From positions 30,790 through 94,789 of the forward strand of contig NZ_JAHLPR010000021.1 in NCBI RefSeq assembly GCF_018918005.1: a stretch of DNA of 64,000 bases, given 5' to 3'. The notes beneath the pieces were generated by a model. That model did no database searches. It was given only the letters and a program-made list of their open reading frames with translations, and was not told the origin of the DNA. The position numbers and the translations under genes are program-made. Numbering within the stretch: the first letter of the stretch is position 1; every line of letters begins with the position of its first letter. This document shows, one piece after another, positions 53,443 to 60,994 of this stretch. The DNA comes from Paenibacillus sp. MSJ-34. GTDB taxonomy: Bacteria; Bacillota; Bacilli; Paenibacillales; Paenibacillaceae.

Positions 53443-53543
53443 TCTTCATTTCCTCCTGCCCTCATTCATAGAGAATAGGACGAAATGTTTAAAAAAAGAA
53501 GTGGGGTATTTTTAAAATATTCCTTAAATGGTCGGCACAACCG

Positions 53544-54656
53544 TTACTCGGGACGTTCGGATTCGCCGTTTTCCCAAGGCAGGCGAACTTCAAAGAGCGT
53601 ACGAATGACGTCGCTTTGAGCCGAAATGGCGCCTTGATGCTGCCCGACGATATTTTTCGCAATGAACAATCCTAGTCCGGTACTGCCTTCACGATACGTT
53701 CGCGATTGGTCGCCGGTATAGAACATATCGAAAATATGCGGCAACTCGTCCGGGGGAATGCAATCGCCGTAATTGACCACTTGAACGACCGCATCCGCTT
53801 CATCGATATGGCAATGAATATCGATAAACTGGCCGTCTTTGCCATAGCGGACGGCATTCGTCAGCAAATTTTCAAATACGCGCGCCAATAGCTCGCCGTC
53901 GGCCTGAATCGTGATATCCGGGGTAATATGCAGTCGCGTCGTTAAACGGTTTTTCTCAAAAAGAGGGTATAATTCCTCGGTTAATTGGGTAAGAAGCTCG
54001 CTAAGATCAATCGGTTTCTTATCGACGGTAAGCTTGCCGTAATTCATGCGGGTAACTTCGAATAATTCGTCGATTAGCTTCTCCAAGCGTTGCGACTTGG
54101 CGAAGGCAATGCTCGTGTAATGTTTCGTTTGTTCCGGAGTCAGCCGGTCGTCCCGAAGAATGAAATCCAAATACCCGATGACGGAGGTCAACGGCGTACG
54201 CAAATCATGCGCCAAATTCAAAACCAACTGCTCCTTGCTGCTCTCCGCAAAATCTCCTCTTTCCAACGCCAGCCGCAATTTTTCGCTTGCCAAATTAATA
54301 TCTCTGGCAATATCGCCGAATTCGTCTTTGGTCGGAATCGAGACGCGACTGTCAAAATCGCCGTTCGCAAGCTGATGAATGCCGCCCGAGATAACCTGGA
54401 AATACGTCGCATACCGTTTAGTGAAGAGAAAGAAAAATAAAATCGCGAGCGGAATGAAAATAATTAAAAAGGAATTAACGTCCCCTACTTCTCTTATGAA
54501 ATAACGGACTTTGGTCAACGGATCTTCAACCTTCGTCGTATGATAATAGAGTTGAAGAATTTTATAAATGATGTAGGTTATGATACCGGAACAGACCATG
54601 CTTAAGCCGAACAGCAATATCATTTTGGAGCGAAAACTTCGAATCAATTTAGCCAT
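53544..54656 (-). CDS. Sensor histidine kinase (VanS-like)
   Basis: 370 residues. Two membrane segments (MILLFGLSMVCSGIITYIIYKI and SFLIIFIPLAILFFFLF), HAMP (QLANGDFDSRVSIPTKDEFGDIARDIN), phospho-acceptor His in NLAHDLRTPLTSVIGYLDFI and an ATPase domain with NLLTNAVRYG, IFDMFYTGDQSR and GSTGLGLFIAKNIV. The layout is that of the VanS group of cell-wall sensors. Overlaps the regulator gene by 8 bases. No resistance genes are near; it lies just after the sugar ABC operon promoter region. Confidence 0.9.
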   Translation of the reverse strand: MAKLIRSFRSKMILLFGLSMVCSGIITYIIYKILQLYYHTTKVEDPLTKVRYFIREVGDVNSFLIIFIPLAILFFFLFTKRYATYFQVISGGIHQLANGDFDSRVSIPTKDEFGDIARDINLASEKLRLALERGDFAESSKEQLVLNLAHDLRTPLTSVIGYLDFILRDDRLTPEQTKHYTSIAFAKSQRLEKLIDELFEVTRMNYGKLTVDKKPIDLSELLTQLTEELYPLFEKNRLTTRLHITPDITIQADGELLARVFENLLTNAVRYGKDGQFIDIHCHIDEADAVVQVVNYGDCIPPDELPHIFDMFYTGDQSRTYREGSTGLGLFIAKNIVGQHQGAISAQSDVIRTLFEVRLPWENGESERPE

Positions 54657-55347
54657 TGAACGTATAACCTACTCCCCAAACGGTTTTGATCAGCTTGTCT
54701 TTTCGCGTATCTTCGCCGAGTTTTTTCCGCAAAGAACGAATATGCACCATCACCGTATTGCCGCCGCCTTCGTAATAGGCCTCGCCCCATACTTGCTGAA
54801 AAATATGCTCCGAGCTGAATACTTTCTTGGGGTAACCGGCCAGCAGCGCCAAAATGTCAAACTCTTTCTGCGTCAGCTCGACAGGTTTGCCGTAAAGATA
54901 AACCGTCCGTTCTTCGGGATAAATGATCAATCCTCCCGCCTCCAGGGTAGATTTATTCCCCTGCGCCTGTTGATTGAACTGCATGGAACGCCTCAATTGG
55001 GCATTCACGCGGGCGACCAATTCCATCGGGTTGAACGGTTTGGTCACATAATCGTCCGCGCCTCTGATCAACCCCGCGATTTTATCGAGATCGGTCGCTT
55101 TGGCGCTCAAGAAAATAATAGGCATATAATAATGCTCCCGAATTTGCCTAATCGCTTCATAGCCGTCCAAATTCGGCATCATAATGTCCAATATCGCCAA
55201 ATCGACGGAATGCGCCTTCACCGCCTGCACGGCTTCCAGCCCATCGGCTGCTTTTATGCAACGGTACCCTTCCTTTTGCAGATGCAACTCGATCAAATCG
55301 GCAATTTCCGTCTCATCGTCGGCTATTAAAATCGTGATCGACTTCAT
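54649..55347 (-). CDS. OmpR-family response regulator (VanR-like)
   Basis: 232 residues. Receiver domain (ILIADDETEIADLIELHL ... LAILDIMMPNLDGYEAIRQIRE ... FLSAKATDLDKIAGLIRGADDYVTKPFNPMELVARV) and winged-helix domain (VELTQKEFDILALLAGYPKKVFSSEHIFQQVWGEAYYEGGGNTVMVHIRSLRKKLGED). Partner of the kinase gene that follows with 8 bases of overlap. Confidence 0.93.
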   Translation of the reverse strand: MKSITILIADDETEIADLIELHLQKEGYRCIKAADGLEAVQAVKAHSVDLAILDIMMPNLDGYEAIRQIREHYYMPIIFLSAKATDLDKIAGLIRGADDYVTKPFNPMELVARVNAQLRRSMQFNQQAQGNKSTLEAGGLIIYPEERTVYLYGKPVELTQKEFDILALLAGYPKKVFSSEHIFQQVWGEAYYEGGGNTVMVHIRSLRKKLGEDTRKDKLIKTVWGVGYTFNG

Positions 55348-55917
55348 TTCTTTCCACTCCCTGTGTTAACCTTATCGCTATTATATCGCTTTGTCCGATA
55401 TTTTGAAAATGAGGCGGCGGATGATGCGCCCTTGCCGCCTTTGCCTTTAATTTGCTCCAATTTCTGGCGTTAATTTATGCCTTCCCTACTGTGATGCCGA
55501 ATTAGATGGAAATACTACCGTTAATCATTGGCAAATCGACCGAATCGCCCCACATGCTTGAAATTAACGCCGCATTCTACCGCTAGACTTCCAATTCCCG
55601 TTCATTCCAACAAATTAACGCCAGGAAATCCAGCTAATTCATTTGGTTGCGGGCTGTTTGAACGGTTCCCGTACCGCATCCCGCCGCTGACGCGCGAATT
55701 TCTTCAAACGTATGGCTAAAACGAAGCTCGGATCTATTAAACTTTTTCGGCCTTCTGTCGAAATCCCCTTCGTTCAGACTGACTCAAGATAAGATCGCAG
55801 ATCGCATCCAATACCAGAAGAGCTCATTGTTTGAACCTTTGACTTTCTGAATGAGAGAGATACTGACAAAGGGAGATCAGGAAATGCAGGATTGGAGTGA
55901 ATGTAATAATATACCAG
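55348..55917. other. Repeat-rich intergenic region before the tRNA genes
   Basis: About 570 bases without a credible gene. It holds CTGGCGTTAATTT (55464-55476) and its inverted copy AAATTAACGCCAG (55612-55624), a third AAATTAACGCC at 55561-55571, and a 29-base relative (55751-55779) of the terminator stretch at 13611. It looks like decayed repeat DNA. Confidence 0.55.
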
Positions 55918-55946
55918 TTGCAAAAGGAACGAGTACGTGATATATT
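55918..55946 (+). promoter_or_regulatory. Promoter of the tRNA-Pro/tRNA-Gly operon
   Basis: TTGCAA (55918-55923), 17-bp spacer, TATATT (55941-55946), about 38 bases before the first tRNA. Confidence 0.65.
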
Positions 55947-55983
55947 ATTTCTTGTCGCTGTTAACGGCGGAAAACAAATACTT

Positions 55984-56060
55984 CGGGACGTAGCTCAGCT
56001 TGGTAGAGCACCTGGTTTGGGACCAGGGGGTCGCATGTTCAAATCGTGTCGTCCCGACCA
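55984..56060 (+). tRNA. tRNA-Pro (anticodon TGG)
   Basis: 77 bases with an encoded CCA end. Acceptor stem CGGGACG pairs with CGTCCCG, D-arm TAGCTCAGCTTGGTAGAGCA, anticodon stem CTGG/CCAG with loop TTTGGGA giving anticodon TGG, and T-loop GTTCAAATC. Confidence 0.97.
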
Positions 56061-56071
56061 TTTTAGTATTT

Positions 56072-56145
56072 GCGGGTGTAGTTCAATGGTAGAACTCCAG
56101 CCTTCCAAGCTGGTAGCGTGGGTTCGATTCCCATCACCCGCTCCA
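56072..56145 (+). tRNA. tRNA-Gly (anticodon TCC)
   Basis: 74 bases with CCA encoded. Acceptor stem GCGGGTG/CACCCGC, D-arm TAGTTCAATGGTAGAA, anticodon stem CCAGC/GCTGG with loop CTTCCAA, so anticodon TCC, and T-loop GGTTCGATTCC. Its last 18 paired bases recur 200 bp downstream (56326-56343). Confidence 0.97.
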
Positions 56146-56158
56146 TACATAAAGCATG

Positions 56159-56180
56159 CCACCTCCGGGTGGTTTTTTTT
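56159..56180 (+). terminator. Terminator of the tRNA operon
   Basis: CCACC - TCCG - GGTGG followed by eight T, 14 bases past the tRNA-Gly CCA. Confidence 0.85.
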
Positions 56181-56185
56181 AATTG

Positions 56186-56229
56186 GCGGTTGTGTGGGGT
56201 GAGAACCCGCGCGTGTGGGGGCGACCGTC
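56186..56229. repeat. Isolated CRISPR-repeat-like sequence, copy 1
   Basis: Starts GCGGTTGTGT and contains CCCGC-GCGT-GTGGG, then GGCGACCGTC. The 29-base core (56199-56227) shares 23 of 29 bases with copy 2 and has the 5- to 6-bp stem with 4-base loop typical of type I-E repeats. No spacer-repeat series or cas genes accompany it. Confidence 0.45.
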
Positions 56230-56325
56230 CGTGCATGCCTCATTGGAGCAGCCCCAATAGGACGAGCGTCAACATCTCCCTCTTTTCCGCGAGCCGGAGG
56301 CTCGCATTTCCATCGAGATGTTGAG

Positions 56326-56343
56326 GATTCCCATCACCCGCTC
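56326..56343 (+). repeat. Duplicate of the tRNA-Gly 3' end (possible attachment-site remnant)
   Basis: GATTCCCATCACCCGCTC is identical to the 3' part of tRNA-Gly at 56126-56143, exactly 200 bp downstream. Such duplications are left by elements that integrate into tRNA genes. The enclosed DNA has a nested hairpin (TCAACATCTC / GAGATGTTGA with GCGAGCC / GGCTCGC inside) and CRISPR-like copy 1, but no integrase. Confidence 0.6.
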
Positions 56344-56365
56344 AGGTATATGAGAAAGCTGGGTA

Positions 56366-56552
56366 TGATGTACAATATACAACATTTAGCACCCTATCTA
56401 TAGGAAAACAACGCCTATGTTGTATTTTTTACAACAATTCGAGGGCAGATGGGGGGCGTTAACCCGTTATATTTGCGATTTTGTTGTACATTGTGCAACA
56501 TAACCTACGATTCGACCCTTCCTGTCCCAAAAATGTTGTACTCCGTACAACA
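56366..56552. repeat. Four-palindrome repeat element, copy B
   Basis: Four 19-bp palindromes at 56366-56384, 56418-56436, 56482-56500 and 56534-56552, spaced 52, 64 and 52. Units: TGATGTA/TACAACA, TGTTGTA/TACAACA (perfect), TGTTGTA/TGCAACA and TGTTGTA/TACAACA (perfect), all with 5-base centres. Same design as 33430-33615, and with better-preserved palindromes. No gene is seen. Confidence 0.85.
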
Positions 56553-56670
56553 TGTGTGACCACCAGCCAAGAAATTTCCCTTATGAATGCGAGACAATCA
56601 ACAAAGTCGACCACCTTTTTGAAAAGTCGGCGAGATATTGACGAAAACGAGACAAATTTTTCCTAAACTA

Positions 56671-56713
56671 GCGGTTGTGTATGCGGGATCCCACGCATGT
56701 GGGGACGACCGTC
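56671..56713. repeat. Isolated CRISPR-repeat-like sequence, copy 2
   Basis: Starts GCGGTTGTGT and contains the stem TCCCAC - GCAT - GTGGGG followed by ACGACCGTC. The length, 6-bp stem with 4-base loop and ACCG end resemble type I-E CRISPR repeats. About 60 bases further on only a scrap (CGGGAT at 56744) matches. AT-rich DNA lies upstream. Confidence 0.5.
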
Positions 56714-56850
56714 TGGCGAAGCAGATGCAACCTCCTGAACGAACGGGATTTCGACAGAAGGCGAAGAAAAACATCATATAGAGGCAGGTATGGTAGAAAA
56801 AGAAAACAGGCCGCCATCCCCGCAAACGCGTAAAAGACGGCCGATCCGAG

Positions 56851-57507
56851 TTAATTTTTCGCTTTTTTGAATAATAAGATGATCAAATTGATTACACTTA
56901 ATATCATCGAGGCAATACCGAAGCTAAGGGCAAGAATCGAATTTCTGGCCGAATTGTCGATCGGCGCTTCCTCATCGGCTGCAGCCGCCTCGCCCGCTGC
57001 AGCGGCGTCAACGCCCCCGCCGTGCCCGTCGCCATGGCCTGTCGCTTTCCCGTTTACGCTCGTCACCGAGGCGGGAGTCTCCGAATCTTCCGCGCCGGTC
57101 CACTCGACGACGCTGCCGTCCTCATAGGTTTGATAAGCTTTCCAGACGATCTGCGCAGCATCGTCGGCCACTTTGCCCTGCATATTGAACTCGACGAATT
57201 CGCCGTCCTGAATGCCGGCGCCTGTGCTTGTCCAAGTAATGCTCGTTACTGTGCCGGATTCGTCTTTCTCCATTTCATAGTTCCAATCCGGTTTCGGCTC
57301 GACGCGGGATATGGCCGCTGTCTCCGGAATTCTCACTTGCACCTTCACTGTCGCGATATCCTTCTCATTCGGAACGCGTACCGTAAATTTCTCGTAAGCA
57401 CCCTGCTTCGTTTCTTGCGGGTACACGACAACATGCGCGCTTGCCGCACCGGCGAACAGCAGCATAGATACGAGCAGCAACGGCATTGCCACGAACCATT
57501 TTTTCAT
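56851..57507 (-). CDS. ycnI: YcnI-family copper-binding protein
   Basis: 218 residues. Signal peptide ending ASA, so the mature chain starts with His25 (HVVVYPQETKQGAYEKFTVRVPNEKDIATVKVQVRIP); in Bacillus YcnI this N-terminal His binds Cu(II) in a monohistidine brace together with a tryptophan. DUF1775 domain to about residue 150, then a Gly/His linker (GHGDGHGGG), and a C-terminal membrane anchor (LALSFGIASMILSVINLIILLF) with a basic tail. It lies downstream of the copper two-component system and CopC-CopD gene. Confidence 0.9.
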   Translation of the reverse strand: MKKWFVAMPLLLVSMLLFAGAASAHVVVYPQETKQGAYEKFTVRVPNEKDIATVKVQVRIPETAAISRVEPKPDWNYEMEKDESGTVTSITWTSTGAGIQDGEFVEFNMQGKVADDAAQIVWKAYQTYEDGSVVEWTGAEDSETPASVTSVNGKATGHGDGHGGGVDAAAAGEAAAADEEAPIDNSARNSILALSFGIASMILSVINLIILLFKKAKN

Positions 57508-57625
57508 ATGAACCCAATCCTCTCTCCACTTTGTCTTATCCAAAAGTATATAACACGAAGCCGCCGCTTGCATGACTCAACAGGGCTACGGTCGTTCACC
57601 ATTTCAACAATAACTTGTTTCCATT

Positions 57626-58273
57626 TCAATTTACGATTAGACCGTTTTCCAATGCATACCGTGTCAACTGCACGCGATTGTCCAAATGCAGTTTTTGCAA
57701 AATATTTTTCAGATGATTTTTGACGGTATGCTCGGAAATGGTGAGCCGTTCGGCAATTTCGCGATTCGACTCGCCTTTCGCCACGCGCTCCAATATTTCC
57801 CTTTCCCTAGACGTTAGCGGCGTGGAGACGGGCATCTTCGTCGTTTCTTTCCTTGAAAACTCCTGCAAAATGCGAAAAGCAAGCTCTTTGGACATCGGCG
57901 CTTCGTCGATTGCGATCGCCCGCAAATACTCATGCCACGCGGAAGGCCGCAAATTTTTCAGCAAATAGCCTTGCGCCCCTTTTTTCAACGCTTCGAACAG
58001 ATGGGTAATGTCGTCGGAGACGGTCACCATGACGATTTTCACGTAAGGAAATTGCTCTTTAATCCGTTTCGTCGCCTGCAGCCCGTCCATTTCCGGCATG
58101 GAAATGTCCATCAATATTAAATCGGGCATATATTGTTCCGTCAACGCAATCGCCTCAAGGCCGTTCACCCCTTCGGCAACGACTTCAAACATCGGATCGA
58201 CCGACAAAATGTCGCGCATCCCTTCTCTCGCATGCGCATGATCGTCAACGATAATGACGCGAAATGAATCCAT
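57626..58273 (-). CDS. NarL/LuxR-family response regulator
   Basis: 215 residues. Receiver (VIIVDDHAHAREGMRDIL ... LILMDISMPEMDGLQATKRI ... GAQGYLLKNL) and LuxR HTH (PLTSREREILERVAKGESNREIAERLTISEHTVKNHLKNILQKL). Partner of the kinase gene upstream; overlap of their ends is seen if the first in-frame codon is used. GGAGGAG supports the start at MDSFRV. Likely controls the copper genes on each side. Confidence 0.93.
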   Translation of the reverse strand: MDSFRVIIVDDHAHAREGMRDILSVDPMFEVVAEGVNGLEAIALTEQYMPDLILMDISMPEMDGLQATKRIKEQFPYVKIVMVTVSDDITHLFEALKKGAQGYLLKNLRPSAWHEYLRAIAIDEAPMSKELAFRILQEFSRKETTKMPVSTPLTSREREILERVAKGESNREIAERLTISEHTVKNHLKNILQKLHLDNRVQLTRYALENGLIVN

Positions 58274-58290
58274 CCCCGCTCCTCCTCGTT

Positions 58291-59112
58291 TCATTTGCAA
58301 ATTTCAACGATCGTTCTATCCCCGCTTCGTTTTATGTCAAGCTTCCACCCCATTAGCTGCGTCCGGCTCCGCATCATGACCAGCCCATACCTCCCTTTCG
58401 CCTGAAACGGATCTCCGGCAAAACCGATTCCGTCGTCTTCAATGAGGCAGCGGAACTGTTCCCCTTCCGATTCGCCGACAACCCGCACCGTCGTGGCTTG
58501 GGCGTGCTTTTGGACATTGATGAGCGCCTCGCGCAAGCATGCGAATAATTCGATTTTCTCTTTGGAAGTAAACTTGTCTTCCGACATCCGCCAATCGACG
58601 ATGACATCGAATCCCGTATCCTGCTTATATTCTTCAAGCATCGTCATTACCGATTGCGACCAGGGCATGTCGGAAACAGCCGGTTCCGTTCGCAAATTCC
58701 CAATCGCTTGCCGAACGTCATCGTATACATGGCGCACCGTTTGCCGCAATTTGTCCATCCGGAGATCCCGTTCCTCGGCCGTCTCGGAAGCTTCCAACTG
58801 ATCCAGCTTCACCGACAGCATGAACAAAGATTGGGAGATCCCGTCATGCAACTCCTGCGCCAGCTTCTCCCGCTCTTTCAGCGCCGCTTTCTCCCGTTGT
58901 TCGCGCTGCAGCCTCTCTTGCGTATCTTCCAGCAGCCCAAACAAGCGGCGCATAATCGTAATCGTCACCAGAAACACGAGAACGACCGCCAAGAAGTTCC
59001 CCAAATCCATGGAAATATAGGGGAGAAGAAAGGAATGCCGCGCATATTCCCAAAGCGCGATTGTGACCGTCGGCACCCAAAGGATCAAACATTTAATTTG
59101 TTTATATGACAT
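58291..59112 (-). CDS. NarL-type sensor histidine kinase (HisKA_3)
   Basis: 273 residues. Two short membrane helices (LILWVPTVTIALWEYARHSFLLPY and LGNFLAVVLVFLVTITIMRRLFG) with almost no extracellular loop, coiled coil, then HisKA_3 with the phosphorylated His in REKLAQELHDGISQSLFMLSVKLDQL, and ATPase motifs REALINVQKHAQ, EDDGIGF and YGLVMMRSRTQLMG. The start ATG overlaps the stop of the CopC-CopD gene (TGATG). The signal may be copper in or near the membrane. Confidence 0.92.
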   Translation of the reverse strand: MSYKQIKCLILWVPTVTIALWEYARHSFLLPYISMDLGNFLAVVLVFLVTITIMRRLFGLLEDTQERLQREQREKAALKEREKLAQELHDGISQSLFMLSVKLDQLEASETAEERDLRMDKLRQTVRHVYDDVRQAIGNLRTEPAVSDMPWSQSVMTMLEEYKQDTGFDVIVDWRMSEDKFTSKEKIELFACLREALINVQKHAQATTVRVVGESEGEQFRCLIEDDGIGFAGDPFQAKGRYGLVMMRSRTQLMGWKLDIKRSGDRTIVEICK

Positions 59113-60791
59113 CAGTATATCCGGAACTCCTTACGTTTCACATATTCATTGTCATCGGCGTCCATAATGCGCAATTCGACTTGCCAGCGGCCGGGGAATG
59201 CCATATAAGGACCTTTGCTGTCGTATGAATATTTCACGAATCCTTCAAACTCGTCCAATTCCCTATCTTCGTATGGGGCTAGCGGCACGTCGATCGCGCC
59301 TGCTTCCGGGCGGTCAAGCGGTTTTAAGCGGAACGTCACCCGTTTGGGCGTGCCGCTTTGTTCGGGAAGCCATACTTTGGCGATAAAGCGATTGTCCCCC
59401 GGCGCGTTCGGCGTAATCTTGATCGTCGTATGCAATTCGTCGCCCATCTCATGCCATAGCAGCGTTTCATTGGCCGGCAGCGGGCTGAAATACGTAAAGA
59501 TGGCTGCGATCAATACGATGGCACTTAGCCATGCCGCATCGATGCGAAGCAGCAAACCGGAAACCGGATTCCCGCGGCGCACGCGGCGGCGAAGCAAATA
59601 TCCGGTCGCAATGACAAGCAGCACCAGAGCTGTTTTGACGATCAGGAATTTCCCCCAGGCCGTCAGCAATAAATAGCTAAGATCAGGCAAAAATGCAAAC
59701 GTAGACAAGACGCCCGTCACCGTTAACGCGATCATCGACCAAACGGCCGCATTCGAGAATTGCTGCGCGAACGGCTGCAGCGGTTCGCTCCGAGTCCGCC
59801 ATAGCGCGAACAATAACATGAGGCCGCCGGCCCAAATCGAAGCGGCAAGCAAATGTACGCCGTTCAGCGCCATCGTATACGCCGGCTGTTCAAACGCGGC
59901 GCTATGGCCGCTCCAGCATTTGGCGCCGAGCAGCAGCACGGCCCAAAGCGCGGTCAACCAGCGGCCGCGCATCCAAACGGCAAAGCCTGCGAGCCCGAGC
60001 GCGAACGAAGCGAGCCAAGACAAGCCGATCTTCGTGCTTAGGAACAGCTTCAGCCAATCCCCGATCGGTTGTCCTGCAAGCAAGCTGCTGCCCTGAAAAT
60101 AAATATAGACGACCAGCGCCGCCAAGTGGAGCGGCAACATATATTTGCCTGCCTGGCGAAGCAATCGGGTCCATGCTTCCGTCCCGCCGCGACGCAGAGC
60201 GTGCCATAGCGCCGTCCCGGCCACCGCCAGCAGCAGGGCGTAGTAGAAAACCCGCGAAGCGTAGAACAAAAACTGTTCCAACGTTAGCGCCCCGTCCGAT
60301 TCGCCGTGACCGTGGCCGCCGTGGCCCGCGTGCCCGGTTTGTCCGCCGGGAACGAACGTCGTCGCGTCGATCCGCTTGTCCGGTTCGCCGACCGTAAACA
60401 CATAAGCGCCCGAAACCGGATGGCCGTCAGCGGAAATGACGCGGTAGCTTACCGTATATACGCCGTCTTCCAATGCAGGAAGAGACAGCCGCAACGTCTT
60501 GCGGTCTTCGCTCGGCTCCGGTTCCGCTGCCGCCGCCGGTTTCCCGTTCGAATCCAGCAGCGTAAGCGAAGCGACATCCGCCTCGATCCTCTCGTTGAAT
60601 TGAAGCTCGATGGCCGGCGGAGCCTCTTGGAGCCGCTCATTCGCATCCGGAACCATGCGCTCGATCACGGCATGAGCTTGCGCGGCAACCGGCCGAAGGC
60701 AGAGAGAGAATATGAATATCCCAAGAACGGCCAGCAACCATAAAGTAGATCGTTTTGGAAATGAACATGTATGACAAATATCATTGCGCAT
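59112..60791 (-). CDS. ycnJ: CopC-CopD fusion copper-uptake protein (YcnJ-like)
   Basis: 559 residues. Signal peptide ending AQA, so mature CopC starts at His40 (HAVIERMVPDANERLQEAPPAIELQFNERIEADVASLTLLD; end with YRVISADGHPVSGAYVFTVGE), a His/Gly linker (GHAGHGGHGHGESDG), then the CopD domain with about eight membrane helices, and a C-terminal extracellular domain (FSPLPANETLLWHEMGDELHTTIKITPNAPGDNRF). In Bacillus YcnJ imports copper. It heads an operon with the two-component system. The ribosome site is weak. Confidence 0.92.
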   Translation of the reverse strand: MRNDICHTCSFPKRSTLWLLAVLGIFIFSLCLRPVAAQAHAVIERMVPDANERLQEAPPAIELQFNERIEADVASLTLLDSNGKPAAAAEPEPSEDRKTLRLSLPALEDGVYTVSYRVISADGHPVSGAYVFTVGEPDKRIDATTFVPGGQTGHAGHGGHGHGESDGALTLEQFLFYASRVFYYALLLAVAGTALWHALRRGGTEAWTRLLRQAGKYMLPLHLAALVVYIYFQGSSLLAGQPIGDWLKLFLSTKIGLSWLASFALGLAGFAVWMRGRWLTALWAVLLLGAKCWSGHSAAFEQPAYTMALNGVHLLAASIWAGGLMLLFALWRTRSEPLQPFAQQFSNAAVWSMIALTVTGVLSTFAFLPDLSYLLLTAWGKFLIVKTALVLLVIATGYLLRRRVRRGNPVSGLLLRIDAAWLSAIVLIAAIFTYFSPLPANETLLWHEMGDELHTTIKITPNAPGDNRFIAKVWLPEQSGTPKRVTFRLKPLDRPEAGAIDVPLAPYEDRELDEFEGFVKYSYDSKGPYMAFPGRWQVELRIMDADDNEYVKRKEFRIY

Positions 60792-60924
60792 TGGCTAATC
60801 ATTCGCTTTCCAGCAAGTTTTACAACCAGTTTACTATAATCTATCGCAAAAATGCACGCCGCTTCCGATTGTTCACAATAACGCCTTCTTCCATTCCAAA
60901 CGTTCGATCTGTCGTCCCAAAAGG

Positions 60925-60958
60925 AAAAACCGCCCTCCTACGATTGCAAGGAAAGCGG
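60925..60958 (-). terminator. Terminator after the LacI-family gene
   Basis: 10-bp stem CCGCTTTCCT / AGGAGGGCGG (with G-T pairs) and 9-base loop, followed by TTTTT on the minus strand. Confidence 0.8.
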
Positions 60959-60994
60959 ATAAAGGATAAAGAGTGTTCGGATGTCGTCATCATG

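Noticed and set aside
53544..55347. Vancomycin-resistance locus
   Set aside because: Only the VanRS-like regulator pair is present; there are no vanH, vanA or vanX genes.
55893..55949. 18-codon frame (MQDWSECNN) with a ribosome site before tRNA-Pro
   Set aside because: Too short and it overlaps the tRNA promoter; no evidence of translation.
56186..56830. Full CRISPR array
   Set aside because: Only two repeat-like units 485 bp apart and no regular spacers or cas genes; kept as orphan repeats, not as an array.
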